Of a stretch of DNA of 64,000 nt, positions 44,420-53,510 are shown piece by piece. A model generated the notes under the pieces. That model did no database searches and was not told where the DNA came from. It worked only from the letters and a program-made list of their open reading frames with translations. Both the position numbers and the translations under genes were made by a program. The DNA is from an uncultured Saprospiraceae bacterium (GTDB lineage Bacteria; Bacteroidota; Bacteroidia; Chitinophagales; Saprospiraceae): the NCBI GenBank assembly GCA_937928575.1, contig CALFWW010000101.1:1-64000 (forward strand). The letters run 5' to 3'. Each line of letters starts with the position of its first letter. The first letter of the stretch is position 1.

Positions 44420-44851
44420 ATGGAACCAACAATTAAAAAAATTACACTGAACCGGATTGATGATCATATGAATTTTGAGGCAGTTGATGCAAAAGGAAAA
44501 ACAGTACTTTTTGATGCAGGTCCGAAGATAGGAGGCAAAAGCAATGGCGTCAGTCCAATGGAGTCTTTATTGATGGCAGCAGCAGCTTGTAGTAGTATTG
44601 ATGTGGTAATGATTTTGAAAAAAATGAAACAGCAGATTGATGACTATAAGGTAGAAGTGGAAGCTGAAAGGATATCTGAAGGCGAAGCATCGAGATATAA
44701 AACAATTCATTTACATTTTGTATTGACAGGAGAAATTAAAGAAAAAAAGTTAGAAAAAGCGATTCAAATGTCACTAGAAAAGTATTGTTCGGTGTCCAAA
44801 ATATTGGCGCATAGTGCGGAGATTACTTCGAGTTATTCATTAAATGGTTAG
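44420..44851 (+). CDS. OsmC family peroxiredoxin-like protein
   Basis: A 143-residue cytoplasmic protein. The two catalytic cysteines are Cys57 (AAAACSSIDVVMIL) and Cys123 (EKYCSVSKIL), and GVSPMESLLMAA is the preceding family motif. OsmC/Ohr proteins reduce organic or fatty acid hydroperoxides using lipoyl or thiol partners. It is of the YhfA/short type. It sits 4 bp after the DUF2490 gene; a redox-stress link with the thioredoxin-SPOR gene 97 bp downstream is possible but inferred. Confidence 0.9.
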   Translation: MEPTIKKITLNRIDDHMNFEAVDAKGKTVLFDAGPKIGGKSNGVSPMESLLMAAAACSSIDVVMILKKMKQQIDDYKVEVEAERISEGEASRYKTIHLHFVLTGEIKEKKLEKAIQMSLEKYCSVSKILAHSAEITSSYSLNG

Positions 44852-44948
44852 TAAACCTTGCTAGCCGTAACTTCGATTTATTTGTTCCGTAAAATAATCG
44901 TAATTTTAATAATTCGAATTAATAAGATATTTTTTTAATTACACTAAT

Positions 44949-46331
44949 ATGAGAGTTGTATTACTTATTACAATTTGTTTTCTGACACTTAATTCATTTG
45001 CCTCTGAAATAATGTTTTTCCAAAAATCATCCGATGAAGCATTGGAGCTTGCAATGAAAATGGACAAACCGTTTTTCGTTTTTTATTGCGGTCGATGGTG
45101 TCCAACTTGTAAGGTGATGGAAGAGCACACTTTCACAGACGATGCAGTAGCTGATTTTGCCGCTCAAAACTTTATTGCATTTAAAGCAAATATCGACGAA
45201 CCCACAGGAAAAGAATGGAAAGAAAGGTATGGTGTATATGTCGTTCCTACGGTTATCTTTTTTGATAGGTACGGTCAGCAACAAGATTTACACGCATCGA
45301 CATTAAGCGCAATTGCTTTTCTTGATATTATGAAAAGAAATGCAGCGCTTTCCAGTAATCAATATAATATGACTCCTGTGTCACTCGTAACTTTTCCAAC
45401 CACGGTTACCCAACCAGTAGTAGCAATGCCAACTCAATCTACACCTACTACTCAAGAAGTGACACCTAATATTGCAAATGTGGTAGAAAAACAATCATCT
45501 CTTCCAGATATTGGTACAAAAATCAATTCAAAAGAGAAGCTTTTAAAAAATGAAATTATAGATGAACATGGTAGTAAGGAAGCTTCTGAAAAAGAAAAAA
45601 TTGCAGCACTTACAAAAAGAGCAGAATCTGAAACGCTAACGCAAAGCCTGACTGAAAATAAGAAGAATGACAACGAAACTAACAACGACGCTTCTGCAAT
45701 TCAACATGTTGTTATGACCAATGGTAAAATTTGGGCTGCTTCTAACAATAAGAAAAGCAAAGCGAAAGAGGAAAAGATTGTTGCTGCTGTAAATGAGGAT
45801 GCAATAGTAGAATTGAAAAAAGAAGTGGCCATTACAAAGCCAGTTGGACAACCAAGTGTTAGAAATACTTCTCCTAATGCAATCAACAAAAATACTTCCG
45901 ATGTTGAAAAACCAACCCGTCCCAAAATAAAATCAATCGTTTTAAACCCTAAAAAGAATGTTGCTCCAAGAAATATTGTAATTAGAACTACAAGAACAGA
46001 ATCAATTGTTCCTTCAACAAACACAGTTGCGCCTGCTCCTCATAAGGTGGTTTCAATGGTGGTTAACCAACCAGTTAATCAGAATTCCTCAATTTACTCA
46101 ACAAGCTATTTACAATTAGGATATTTTGAAAATCATACGAATGCAAGTGCGTTGGCGGCAAAGGTCAGACGTCAATTTTACAACAATATCATCAGTTTAA
46201 AGGAAACCAATGTAGACGGTATGAAAATGTATCGAGTGACAATGCAGGGTTTTCAGAGTAAAGATCAAGCCGCAAAAATGAAAACACAGTTGAAGGCAGC
46301 TGGATTTAAGAGTTATATTTTTGAGAATTGA
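44949..46331 (+). CDS. Exported thioredoxin-domain protein with C-terminal SPOR domain
   Basis: A 460-residue protein: signal peptide (1-19), thioredoxin-like domain (about 20-135) with active site CPTC at 51-54 and cis-Pro100 (VYVVPTVIFF), then about 240 residues of low-complexity linker rich in Thr, Lys, Asn and Pro, and a SPOR domain (about 382-460: YLQLGYFENHTNASALAAKV, then YRVTMQGFQSKDQAAKMK). SPOR domains bind glycan strands lacking stem peptides at division sites. A thiol-disulfide enzyme tethered to septal peptidoglycan is predicted; this fusion is not one I recall as common. Confidence 0.85.
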   Translation: MRVVLLITICFLTLNSFASEIMFFQKSSDEALELAMKMDKPFFVFYCGRWCPTCKVMEEHTFTDDAVADFAAQNFIAFKANIDEPTGKEWKERYGVYVVPTVIFFDRYGQQQDLHASTLSAIAFLDIMKRNAALSSNQYNMTPVSLVTFPTTVTQPVVAMPTQSTPTTQEVTPNIANVVEKQSSLPDIGTKINSKEKLLKNEIIDEHGSKEASEKEKIAALTKRAESETLTQSLTENKKNDNETNNDASAIQHVVMTNGKIWAASNNKKSKAKEEKIVAAVNEDAIVELKKEVAITKPVGQPSVRNTSPNAINKNTSDVEKPTRPKIKSIVLNPKKNVAPRNIVIRTTRTESIVPSTNTVAPAPHKVVSMVVNQPVNQNSSIYSTSYLQLGYFENHTNASALAAKVRRQFYNNIISLKETNVDGMKMYRVTMQGFQSKDQAAKMKTQLKAAGFKSYIFEN

Positions 46332-47070
46332 ATTGGTGAAAATTGGAATCGCTAGAAAAATTATTGACGCTATTCAACAAACACTTATAAAGGTAATGTT
46401 GGTTGGGAGATATGGATGCGGTCCAACGTCAACCACGCTATTTATCTTAAGTAGAAAGTGAATAGCAAGGACATAACATGAAAATCACGTTAAATCCTTG
46501 CCTAAATCACACCTTAATTATTATTTTATACCTGCAGAACAGCTATTCAAAATTTTATTGCAACATACTATCTATACTATCTACTGGTTTGCCAATTAAT
46601 AGTTGTAAATAATCTTAGCTCATCGTATTCATTCAAAAATGAAAATAACCAAAAGCATTGTTAAATGGATGTGTGTAATACAAATTGTAGTCTAAAAGTG
46701 CGGATATATTTGGAAGGAAAATTTTTCGAGATCAAGGCAGAAAACGTAGACATAGCCTTAGTTACGGCGAGCCTGCCTGACTGCGCCACGCAGACAGGGC
46801 TTTCTAACGAAGATATCGGGAAATTTTTCTCAAAGATAACCGTAATTATATACTACAATTTGTATAAAAGGTGTGTTACGAATATATAGATAAAACAATT
46901 GTTTAAATAAGCCATTAACAAAATTAACATTGTAAATGCTAATTTTATGTGACATAGCAAACTATTTTATTTCATCATATTTTTCTCTCGGGATATTTTT
47001 TTCTCAGTTTTGTTAACATCGAAAATAGTAAGAGTGAAATTTCGCTAGACAACGGTAATTGAAGGTTTGT
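46332..47070 (+). other. 739-bp gap with a 188-bp element and a hairpin
   Basis: It holds an imperfect hairpin (GCAAGGA pairing with TCCTTGC near 46466-46502) and the complete inverted-repeat element at 46678-46865. An open frame over the element (46665-46889) is not considered a gene. Nothing else is recognised between 46866 and 47070. Confidence 0.65.
46678..46865 (+). mobile_element. 188-bp element with 14-bp terminal inverted repeats, copy 2 (MITE-like)
   Basis: It begins ATACAAATTGTAGT and ends ACTACAATTTGTAT, an exact 14-bp inverted repeat. It has the same length as 26871-27058, with a near-identical interior (for example GGAAGGAAAATTTTTCGAGA) and the same GC-rich core. No target duplication is obvious in the flanks. 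It is non-autonomous. Confidence 0.85.
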
Positions 47071-48483
47071 TTAAAATAATGCGGCCTCTTCGGTTAACAA
47101 ATCTAATGCTTTATTGACGTGATGTTGGTTTACATAAGTTTGTGCAATGATCATTCTGATTAAAAACTGATCGTTGACTTTGGTGTGAGACAAGTACAAT
47201 TGTCCTTTTCGATTGATACTATTTAAAAAGTCTTTATTTATTTGATTCAGCTTTTCCAAATCATCAATCCCATTTGGACGAAATCTAAATCCGGTAAAAG
47301 TTGCAAATGGAGGCATCATCAATTCGAAATGCGGTGAGGACTCGATTTTAGAAGCAAAGTAGGAATTCAGTGAGATATGATGTCTCAATTTTTCTCTGAT
47401 TCCTTCCATCCCATAACTTCTTATGACAAACCACAATTTCAATGCTCGGAATCTTCTGCCTAATGGAATTCCCCAATCTCTGTAATCGTTGACAATTCCT
47501 CTTGTTTTTGTTTTCAGATATTCCGGTAATACTTCAAATGTTTGTAACAATAAATTGACATCTTTGACGTAATAAGCTGTGCAATCAAAATTTGTAAACA
47601 ACCACTTATGGGGATTGAAAACGAAACTATCTGCCATTTCAATTCCTCGATTCATCCACTGATATTCTTCCAATAAAAGTGCAGTACCCAAATAAGCCGC
47701 ATCTACATGCAACCAAACTTTATATTTTTGACAAATTTTTCCGATTTCATACAATGGATCAACTGCGACCGTGCTGGTAGTACCAATCGATGCGATAACA
47801 CAACATGGAATTTTGCCTTCGGAAATATCTTGTTGGATTGCTTGTTCTAGTTCTTCAGGAATTAAACGATACTTTTCATCGACCTTGATTTTCACAATAT
47901 TTTTTCTACCGATTCCAGCAATCTTGACAGCTTTTTCGATGGACGAATGAGTCTGTGTAGAGCAATATACCCTTAAATTACTGGGCACGCCATTTTCATT
48001 CGCCTCAAAATCGGTCACTACTTCTCTTGCGGTGATGATAGCAGAGAGCGTAGCAGTCGAAGCCGTATCTTGGATCACGCCTTCAAAATGATTGGGTATT
48101 TTCATTTCATCTCGTAGCCAATTTAAAACTCTTTTCTCCAATTCAGCAGCAGCAGGTGAGGTATCCCAAATCATACATTGAGCTCCAATCGCTGCAGTAA
48201 TAAATTCCGCAAACAAAGATTCTATTGAGCTGTTGGCAGGAAAGTATGCATGGAAATTGGGGTGTTGCCAATGCGTAATACCGGGTAAAATGATTTTGTC
48301 GAGATCGTCCAAAATATCATCTAGAGATTCTGATTGATTTGGTGGGTTTGTAGGAAGTTGCTTGTAAATTTCTTCGGGATGCACTTGCGATTTCACAGGA
48401 AAACTTTCTAAGTTTTTAAAATATCGGTCAATCCATGAAATAATTTTTGGTGCAAAATCAAAAAAATCTTTTTTCTCAATCAT
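47071..48483 (-). CDS. Group II pyridoxal-phosphate decarboxylase (aromatic-L-amino-acid type)
   Basis: A 470-residue PLP enzyme. The Schiff-base lysine is Lys293 in FNPHKWLFTNFDC. HVDAAY (259-264) provides the cofactor-binding Asp261, HS at 179-180 the ring-stacking His, and TSPAAAELEKRVLNWL (108-123) is typical of aromatic/group II decarboxylases. HWQHPNFHAYFPANSS is the aromatic decarboxylase signature near 71-86. It likely decarboxylates tryptophan, tyrosine or DOPA to amines; specificity is not proven. It stands alone, transcribed away from lpxD. Confidence 0.92.
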   Translation of the reverse strand: MIEKKDFFDFAPKIISWIDRYFKNLESFPVKSQVHPEEIYKQLPTNPPNQSESLDDILDDLDKIILPGITHWQHPNFHAYFPANSSIESLFAEFITAAIGAQCMIWDTSPAAAELEKRVLNWLRDEMKIPNHFEGVIQDTASTATLSAIITAREVVTDFEANENGVPSNLRVYCSTQTHSSIEKAVKIAGIGRKNIVKIKVDEKYRLIPEELEQAIQQDISEGKIPCCVIASIGTTSTVAVDPLYEIGKICQKYKVWLHVDAAYLGTALLLEEYQWMNRGIEMADSFVFNPHKWLFTNFDCTAYYVKDVNLLLQTFEVLPEYLKTKTRGIVNDYRDWGIPLGRRFRALKLWFVIRSYGMEGIREKLRHHISLNSYFASKIESSPHFELMMPPFATFTGFRFRPNGIDDLEKLNQINKDFLNSINRKGQLYLSHTKVNDQFLIRMIIAQTYVNQHHVNKALDLLTEEAALF

Positions 48484-48772
48484 GTCCTGTTTACTTTTTA
48501 TAAATATTCTGTGACTTTAAATACAGCGTTTGTTGCTAATCTTAGTTTGAAGTCTAAAAAAGGAAGGTACTAAAAGTTACTTATTCGTCTTAATTGCAGA
48601 GAAATGAATATTGCTTTATGGAGCTACAATTTAATAAGCTGGTTAATACACTCGACCATTTTGCACTCGTAAATTGGCTTTTTTGGTTACAGAAATGGTG
48701 ATAGGATCGCTTTCAATTGCAGTAAATTAGGAAAAGAAAACTACCTTTAGGTCTAAACTAAACTACTTTTTA

Positions 48773-49792
48773 ATGGAATTTACTGCACAACAAATTGCCG
48801 ACTTGGTAGGTGGAGAAATTGTTGGAGATGCCAACGCCTCAGTGAGCACTTTATCTAAAATTGAAGAGGGCAAACCCGGTTCTATTTCTTTTTTGGCAAA
48901 CCCAACCTATACTCCTCATCTTTATACTTCAAATGCAAGTATTGTCATCATCAACAAAAGTTTTGAGATAACTAAAGAAGTGAAATCAACACTCATAAAA
49001 GTGGATAATGCAGATGCTGCTTTCGCAAAATTATTGGAGATGTACAATCAAGTAAAGTTGAATAAATCAGGCATTTCTAAAATGACTTCAATTGATGAAT
49101 CCTCAAAATTAGGGAAGGATATTTACGCTGGTGAATATGTTGTTATAGGAAAAAACGTAACCATTGGAAATAATGTCAAACTTTATCCACACGTTTTTAT
49201 TGGTGACAATGCCGTGATAGGAGATGATAGTATTTTATTTTCTGGAGTTAAGGTGTATTCCGAAAGCATTATTGGAAAGCGGTGTATTTTTCATGCTGGA
49301 ACGGTCATTGGTAGTGATGGATTTCGTTTCAACCCTACAGACAATCACAAGAAAGTACCACAAATCGGTAATGTCATCATTGAAGATGATGTAGAGCTGG
49401 GTGCAAATTGTGCGATAGATCGAGCAACATTAGGATCTACGATTTTGAGAAAAGGAGTCAAATTTGACAACATGGTACACATCGCTCATAATGTAGAAGT
49501 TGGTGAACACACTTACATCGCAGCACAAAGTGTTGTTGGTGGAAGTACCATCATTGGAAAGAACTGTATGTTTTCTGGTCAAGTCGGAATGGTAGGTCAC
49601 ATCAAAATTGCTGACGGAACTAAATTAGGTGCCCAGACAGGTGTTTCAAAATCAATAAAAAATCCAAACACTATTCACATTGGAACTCCTTCTCAGGAGG
49701 CACGCAACTTCAAGATTAATACGATCCACGCTCGGAATTTGGGGAAATTGGTCGAGAGAGTAAAAAATATTGAAAAGGAATTGAAAATTTGA
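48773..49792 (+). CDS. lpxD: UDP-3-O-(3-hydroxyacyl)glucosamine N-acyltransferase
   Basis: A 339-residue lipid A biosynthesis enzyme. The N-terminal uridine-binding domain (about 1-100, SISFLANPTYTPHL) is followed by a left-handed beta-helix of hexapeptide repeats (IGKNVTIGNNVKLYPHVFIG and so on). The catalytic His is His239 in HIAHNVEVGE, the same number as in E. coli LpxD. A C-terminal helix (NLGKLVERVKNIEKEL) makes the trimer tail. It is the LpxD of a separate locus; the usual neighbours lpxC/fabZ and lpxA are not in the window. Confidence 0.95.
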   Translation: MEFTAQQIADLVGGEIVGDANASVSTLSKIEEGKPGSISFLANPTYTPHLYTSNASIVIINKSFEITKEVKSTLIKVDNADAAFAKLLEMYNQVKLNKSGISKMTSIDESSKLGKDIYAGEYVVIGKNVTIGNNVKLYPHVFIGDNAVIGDDSILFSGVKVYSESIIGKRCIFHAGTVIGSDGFRFNPTDNHKKVPQIGNVIIEDDVELGANCAIDRATLGSTILRKGVKFDNMVHIAHNVEVGEHTYIAAQSVVGGSTIIGKNCMFSGQVGMVGHIKIADGTKLGAQTGVSKSIKNPNTIHIGTPSQEARNFKINTIHARNLGKLVERVKNIEKELKI

Positions 49793-50245
49793 GAGACCTA
49801 GAGCTAAATAAATACCAGTCATTCAGACATACTTGATTTGGAATTATACAGTGGGCAAAAAATTGTATTTATCAAGGTATCAGCTGGTATATTAGCCCTA
49901 GGTGTTCTTCAAATTAGGTGTCGTTTTTTAGTGCGGATTTAATAGCTGCCAAAGAAGATAAATAGGAATAAGAAACACTTTTTATTATTGAGCTGCCTTG
50001 ACAATTCTTCAATTAAAACCAGCCAATTTTAGCGGACATTCATTTAAATCTTTGTAAGACCTACTGTGAAAGCTTGTCAAAAAAAGCGAATTGTCACTTT
50101 AGCGTACAATTTATATTTAATCCTGCTCTGTCTAAAATATGTTGAGCAAAGTGACAATTAAGTTACTATATTATTTTCGTTTCTATATGTCTCACTGCTT
50201 ACAAAATTTTACTTTTGTAGATATTCGAAAATTGAAATTCAGAAA
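49793..50245 (+). other. 453-bp gap with an inverted repeat and a promoter
   Basis: AATTGTCACTTT (50089-50100) and AAAGTGACAATT (50148-50159) form a 12-bp inverted repeat 47 bp apart, upstream of the promoter-like TACTTTTG at 50210-50217. The part before 50080 shows nothing recognised. Confidence 0.5.
50210..50217 (+). promoter_or_regulatory. -7 promoter element of the arylsulfotransferase-like gene
   Basis: TACTTTTG fits the Bacteroidota -7 consensus and lies 28 bp before the ATG. The -33 region lacks a clear TTG. Confidence 0.5.
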
Positions 50246-51904
50246 ATGAAAAATTTGCTCTTTCTTATTCCAATTGTGTTGTGGAATCTTCAATCAATTT
50301 TTGCACAAAATACTGTTGGTCTCTTATCCTTTGATCCTAGTCAGGCTTATGATGGGTACAATTTGTTATACCCACACAATCAACCAGCCGTATTTCTTCT
50401 CAACAATTGTGGTGAAGTTGTACATCGATGGGATGATGAAGCCAATTTTCGACCAGGAAATACAAGCTATATCCGATCTGATGGAACACTAGTCAAAGCT
50501 AAACGAGATGTCACCGTTACAGATGATGCAATTTGGGCAGGAGGAGGAGGAGAAACGGTTGAAATTAGAGATTGGAATAATAATTTAATGTGGTCCTATA
50601 CTTTAAATGATGAGCAAGGGCGATTGCATCATGATATTGAGCCGATGCCAAATGGAAATATTTTAATGATAGCTTGGGAATCCAAAACTAAAGAAGAAGC
50701 GATTCAAGCTGGAAGAGATCCTCTGACTTTAGATACAGATGTTTTTTGGCCGGATTATATTTTTGAAATTAATCCAATGAACAATGAGATAGTTTGGGAA
50801 TGGTATGCTTGGGATCACCTGATTCAAGATTTTGATAGTACCAAAGATAACTTCGGAGTGGTAGCAGAGAATCCAGGTTTAATCAATATCAATTTTGATA
50901 ACAATGGACTTTCAGATTGGATGCACAGTAATGCGATTGATTATTCTCCCGAACGAGATCAAATTTTGTTGTCCGTTCCTTTTTTTAATGAAGTATGGAT
51001 CATTGATCACTCCACTTCAACTGCTGAAGCGGCCGGGCATGTTGGAGGATTGGCAGGAAAAGGAGGAGATATTATTTATCGATGGGGAAATCCTGCGGCA
51101 TATGATCAAGGGACACTTGCAGATCAAAAATTATTTAATAATCATGATGCACATTGGGTGGAAGATTTTGTGTCACAAGCGCATCCACACTACAATAAAA
51201 TTGCTGTTTTCAATAATCAAGTTGGAGCAGATTTTTCTACCGCCAATGTGATTGCACCAAGTTGGGATATGTATGATTGGGGATATGGACTATCTAACAA
51301 TGTGTTTTTGCCTCAAGATTTTGATGTCATCTATGATCATCCGACACCGACTGATCTTTTTTCTACTGGTCTTTCTAGCGTACAGCTATTGCCAAATGGG
51401 AATACATTGATTTGTTCAGGAAGATTCGGATATACTTTTGAGTTAACGCCAGATGATCAAGTTGTATGGGAATATAAAACACCGTTCATGGGTCCGAATA
51501 TTGCGATACAAGGAGATACGCTGACGATCAACAATAATCTTACATTTCGTATGAGACGTTTCCCCATCAATTATACTGGTTTTGCAGGTAAAGATCTGAC
51601 ACCAGATGGGTATATTGAATTAGAACCTAATTTAGGTTTTTGTGATCAAATTCTTCCCACTTCAGATATTATGGAAGAATATTTTCTTGAAGTTTTTCCA
51701 AATCCGGCCAATACTTTTTTGACCATTGAATGGATTGGAGGAATGTATGCGGATGTTCAAATTTTTGATATGATGGGCAGGCAAGTAACCTCCTTTACAG
51801 AGACGGGAGGAAGAAAATACCTCGATATTTCGACATGGGAAGAAGGAATTTATTTTATAGAAATTGGAGGGATTGAAACTCGGAAGCTAGTTGTTAGTCG
51901 GTAA
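50246..51904 (+). CDS. Secreted arylsulfotransferase-like protein with T9SS sorting domain
   Basis: A 552-residue protein with a signal peptide ending FA-Q (about 20). The fold looks like the beta-propeller of arylsulfotransferases (ASST/Arylsulfotran_2): LHHDIEPMPNGNILMIAWE, DWMHSNAIDYSPERDQILLS, NNHDAHWV and LPNGNTLICSGRFG each carry the His-containing blade motifs. The C-terminus (VFPNPANTFLTIEW then GIYFIEI, ending TRKLVVSR) is a T9SS sorting domain. It might transfer sulfate between phenolic compounds outside the cell. The usual Dsb partners of ASST are not present. Confidence 0.85.
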   Translation: MKNLLFLIPIVLWNLQSIFAQNTVGLLSFDPSQAYDGYNLLYPHNQPAVFLLNNCGEVVHRWDDEANFRPGNTSYIRSDGTLVKAKRDVTVTDDAIWAGGGGETVEIRDWNNNLMWSYTLNDEQGRLHHDIEPMPNGNILMIAWESKTKEEAIQAGRDPLTLDTDVFWPDYIFEINPMNNEIVWEWYAWDHLIQDFDSTKDNFGVVAENPGLININFDNNGLSDWMHSNAIDYSPERDQILLSVPFFNEVWIIDHSTSTAEAAGHVGGLAGKGGDIIYRWGNPAAYDQGTLADQKLFNNHDAHWVEDFVSQAHPHYNKIAVFNNQVGADFSTANVIAPSWDMYDWGYGLSNNVFLPQDFDVIYDHPTPTDLFSTGLSSVQLLPNGNTLICSGRFGYTFELTPDDQVVWEYKTPFMGPNIAIQGDTLTINNNLTFRMRRFPINYTGFAGKDLTPDGYIELEPNLGFCDQILPTSDIMEEYFLEVFPNPANTFLTIEWIGGMYADVQIFDMMGRQVTSFTETGGRKYLDISTWEEGIYFIEIGGIETRKLVVSR

Positions 51905-51976
51905 TTTGGGATGCTAATGGAGTAGGGAGTCCATTTTTAATCAAAGCAACAATAAACGATTTTGCTTAAAATAAAT

Positions 51977-52813
51977 TTAATGACCTGGTATTTTAAACGT
52001 ACAAAATACGGGTAGGTGATCTGATATACTTCTTGCAAAATTTAAATGTTCGCATTTACCGACATAATCAATAACACTACTTTTTACAACATTTAATTCT
52101 GCTTTTTCATAAATAAAGAAATCGATTGCGTGATTTGAATATGTAAAATCATTGTTGGAAGTACATGCTCTCCTCAATGTTGATTTGTCTCCAAATGGAG
52201 TAAGTTGTAAATGTTGATCATTTAGAAGATCCCAAAATTTATCCGTTGAGCTAATATTATAATCACCTGCTATCAGGATTTTATCATTAGGATAAAGCAT
52301 CGGTAGTTGGAGTACTTGCTTATTTTCCCATTGAGGTTTTTTTGAATGAGGAATAGAGTGATAATTAGCGATTAAAAAAGATTGTTCCCCCATGTTGAAA
52401 CGTGCCAAATAAGGTTCACGACATACAATATCTGCAAGAGATTCATCCAACCATGGTCTACCATTTATTTTTACAATGGCAGTGTTCCAGATAAAAGCAT
52501 ATCGTTCTTTTTGCTGACTCGTCCCAGTAGTAGGGTGACTGACTTTGTAGTCCCATTTTGACCCGCTTCGATTTAATATATCTGAAATTTGAGCAACTGC
52601 TCTAGCGCCGGCAGGATCATTGGCGACCACTTCTTGGATGGCAATAATATCATATCCTTGCATGATGGAACACATGAATTCAATTTCTTCTGGACTTTTA
52701 GTTTTACCCAAATGTGCAATATTCCACGACAAAATAGATACCTCTTGAGCGTAGGTAAAACCATAAATGCTCATTGCGAAGCATACTGTCAGTAATAGTC
52801 GTGCTATTTTCAT
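51977..52813 (-). CDS. Secreted endonuclease/exonuclease/phosphatase-fold protein (DNase I-like)
   Basis: A 278-residue protein with a signal peptide (about 1-22, ending TYA-Q). The EEP fold motifs are clear: SILSWNIAHLG, IIAIQEVVAND (catalytic Glu), YAFIWNT, LIAGDYNISS (Asp and Asn) and SDHLPVFCTF (final Asp-His). The pattern AIQEV with ARAVAQI resembles bacterial secreted DNases. Its likely task is extracellular DNA or nucleotide digestion. It is convergent with the arylsulfotransferase-like gene and divergent from the cytochrome gene. Confidence 0.9.
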   Translation of the reverse strand: MKIARLLLTVCFAMSIYGFTYAQEVSILSWNIAHLGKTKSPEEIEFMCSIMQGYDIIAIQEVVANDPAGARAVAQISDILNRSGSKWDYKVSHPTTGTSQQKERYAFIWNTAIVKINGRPWLDESLADIVCREPYLARFNMGEQSFLIANYHSIPHSKKPQWENKQVLQLPMLYPNDKILIAGDYNISSTDKFWDLLNDQHLQLTPFGDKSTLRRACTSNNDFTYSNHAIDFFIYEKAELNVVKSSVIDYVGKCEHLNFARSISDHLPVFCTFKIPGH

Positions 52814-52979
52814 CGGGTTGTTTTGAATTCAAAATATAAAAACTATCAATAATATCAATTGATTTTGAAGAAACGAATTTTTAAAAAAAATTTTACTTGA
52901 AAAAACCTTCATCTTAAATGCAATTTTGCCAAGTTTTTCATCATCTTAGACTTCATTTTAAGACTGAAAAATTAAAATC

Positions 52980-53450
52980 ATGAATAGATTATTGGGCGTA
53001 CTATTAGTAGGATTTATATGCGTTTTGGTAAGTTGTGGAAGTCCCGATGAGCCATCTAAAAAATCAAAAGAACTACCACCACCGAAAAAAGAGATAAAAA
53101 AGGTAACCACGACATCGAAGCAAAATGACAAAAAACCAATGTCTGCATCAACTGGAGCAAGCCCAGCTGAGTTAGCTAAAGCAAAAGAAATTATTGCTGG
53201 TGTGACAGAAAAAGCAATTGCTGCAGTGGATGCGAAAAAGAAATTTAAAATGTTTTGTACGACTTGTCATGGAATAACCGGAGACTTAAATGTAAATGGA
53301 GCTAAAGACCTAACACAATCAAAAATAAGTCTGGAAGAAAGTGTAGCACAAATCTATCACGGAAAAGGTTTGATGACTCCTTTTAAAGGAATACTAAATG
53401 ATGAAGAGATAGTCGCAGTAAGTAAATATATTGTTAAATTAAGAAAATAA
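52980..53450 (+). CDS. Class I cytochrome c lipoprotein
   Basis: A 156-residue protein. The lipoprotein signal (MNRLLGVLLVGFICVLVSC, lipobox Cys19) is followed by a Lys/Pro/Ser-rich linker (about 20-60), then a monohaem cytochrome c domain with CTTCH (about 97-101) and a probable Met axial ligand in GKGLMTPFKG. It would be attached to the periplasmic face of a membrane and carry electrons. No oxidase genes are nearby. Confidence 0.9.
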   Translation: MNRLLGVLLVGFICVLVSCGSPDEPSKKSKELPPPKKEIKKVTTTSKQNDKKPMSASTGASPAELAKAKEIIAGVTEKAIAAVDAKKKFKMFCTTCHGITGDLNVNGAKDLTQSKISLEESVAQIYHGKGLMTPFKGILNDEEIVAVSKYIVKLRK

Positions 53451-53453
53451 TTA

Positions 53454-53490
53454 AAAGATACTCAGAAGCATTATTCTTCTGAGTATCTTT
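53454..53490. terminator. Bidirectional terminator between convergent genes
   Basis: AAAGATACTCAGAAG pairs perfectly with CTTCTGAGTATCTTT across a 7-base loop. It lies between the cytochrome gene and the convergent T9SS protein gene. Confidence 0.9.
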
Positions 53491-53510
53491 ATACAATAAG
53501 CTGAATAGAA

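Noticed and set aside
46665-46889. A 74-codon plus-strand open frame
   Set aside because: It lies almost wholly inside the 188-bp inverted-repeat element, and the sister copy at 26871 does not keep the frame. It is non-coding repeat sequence.
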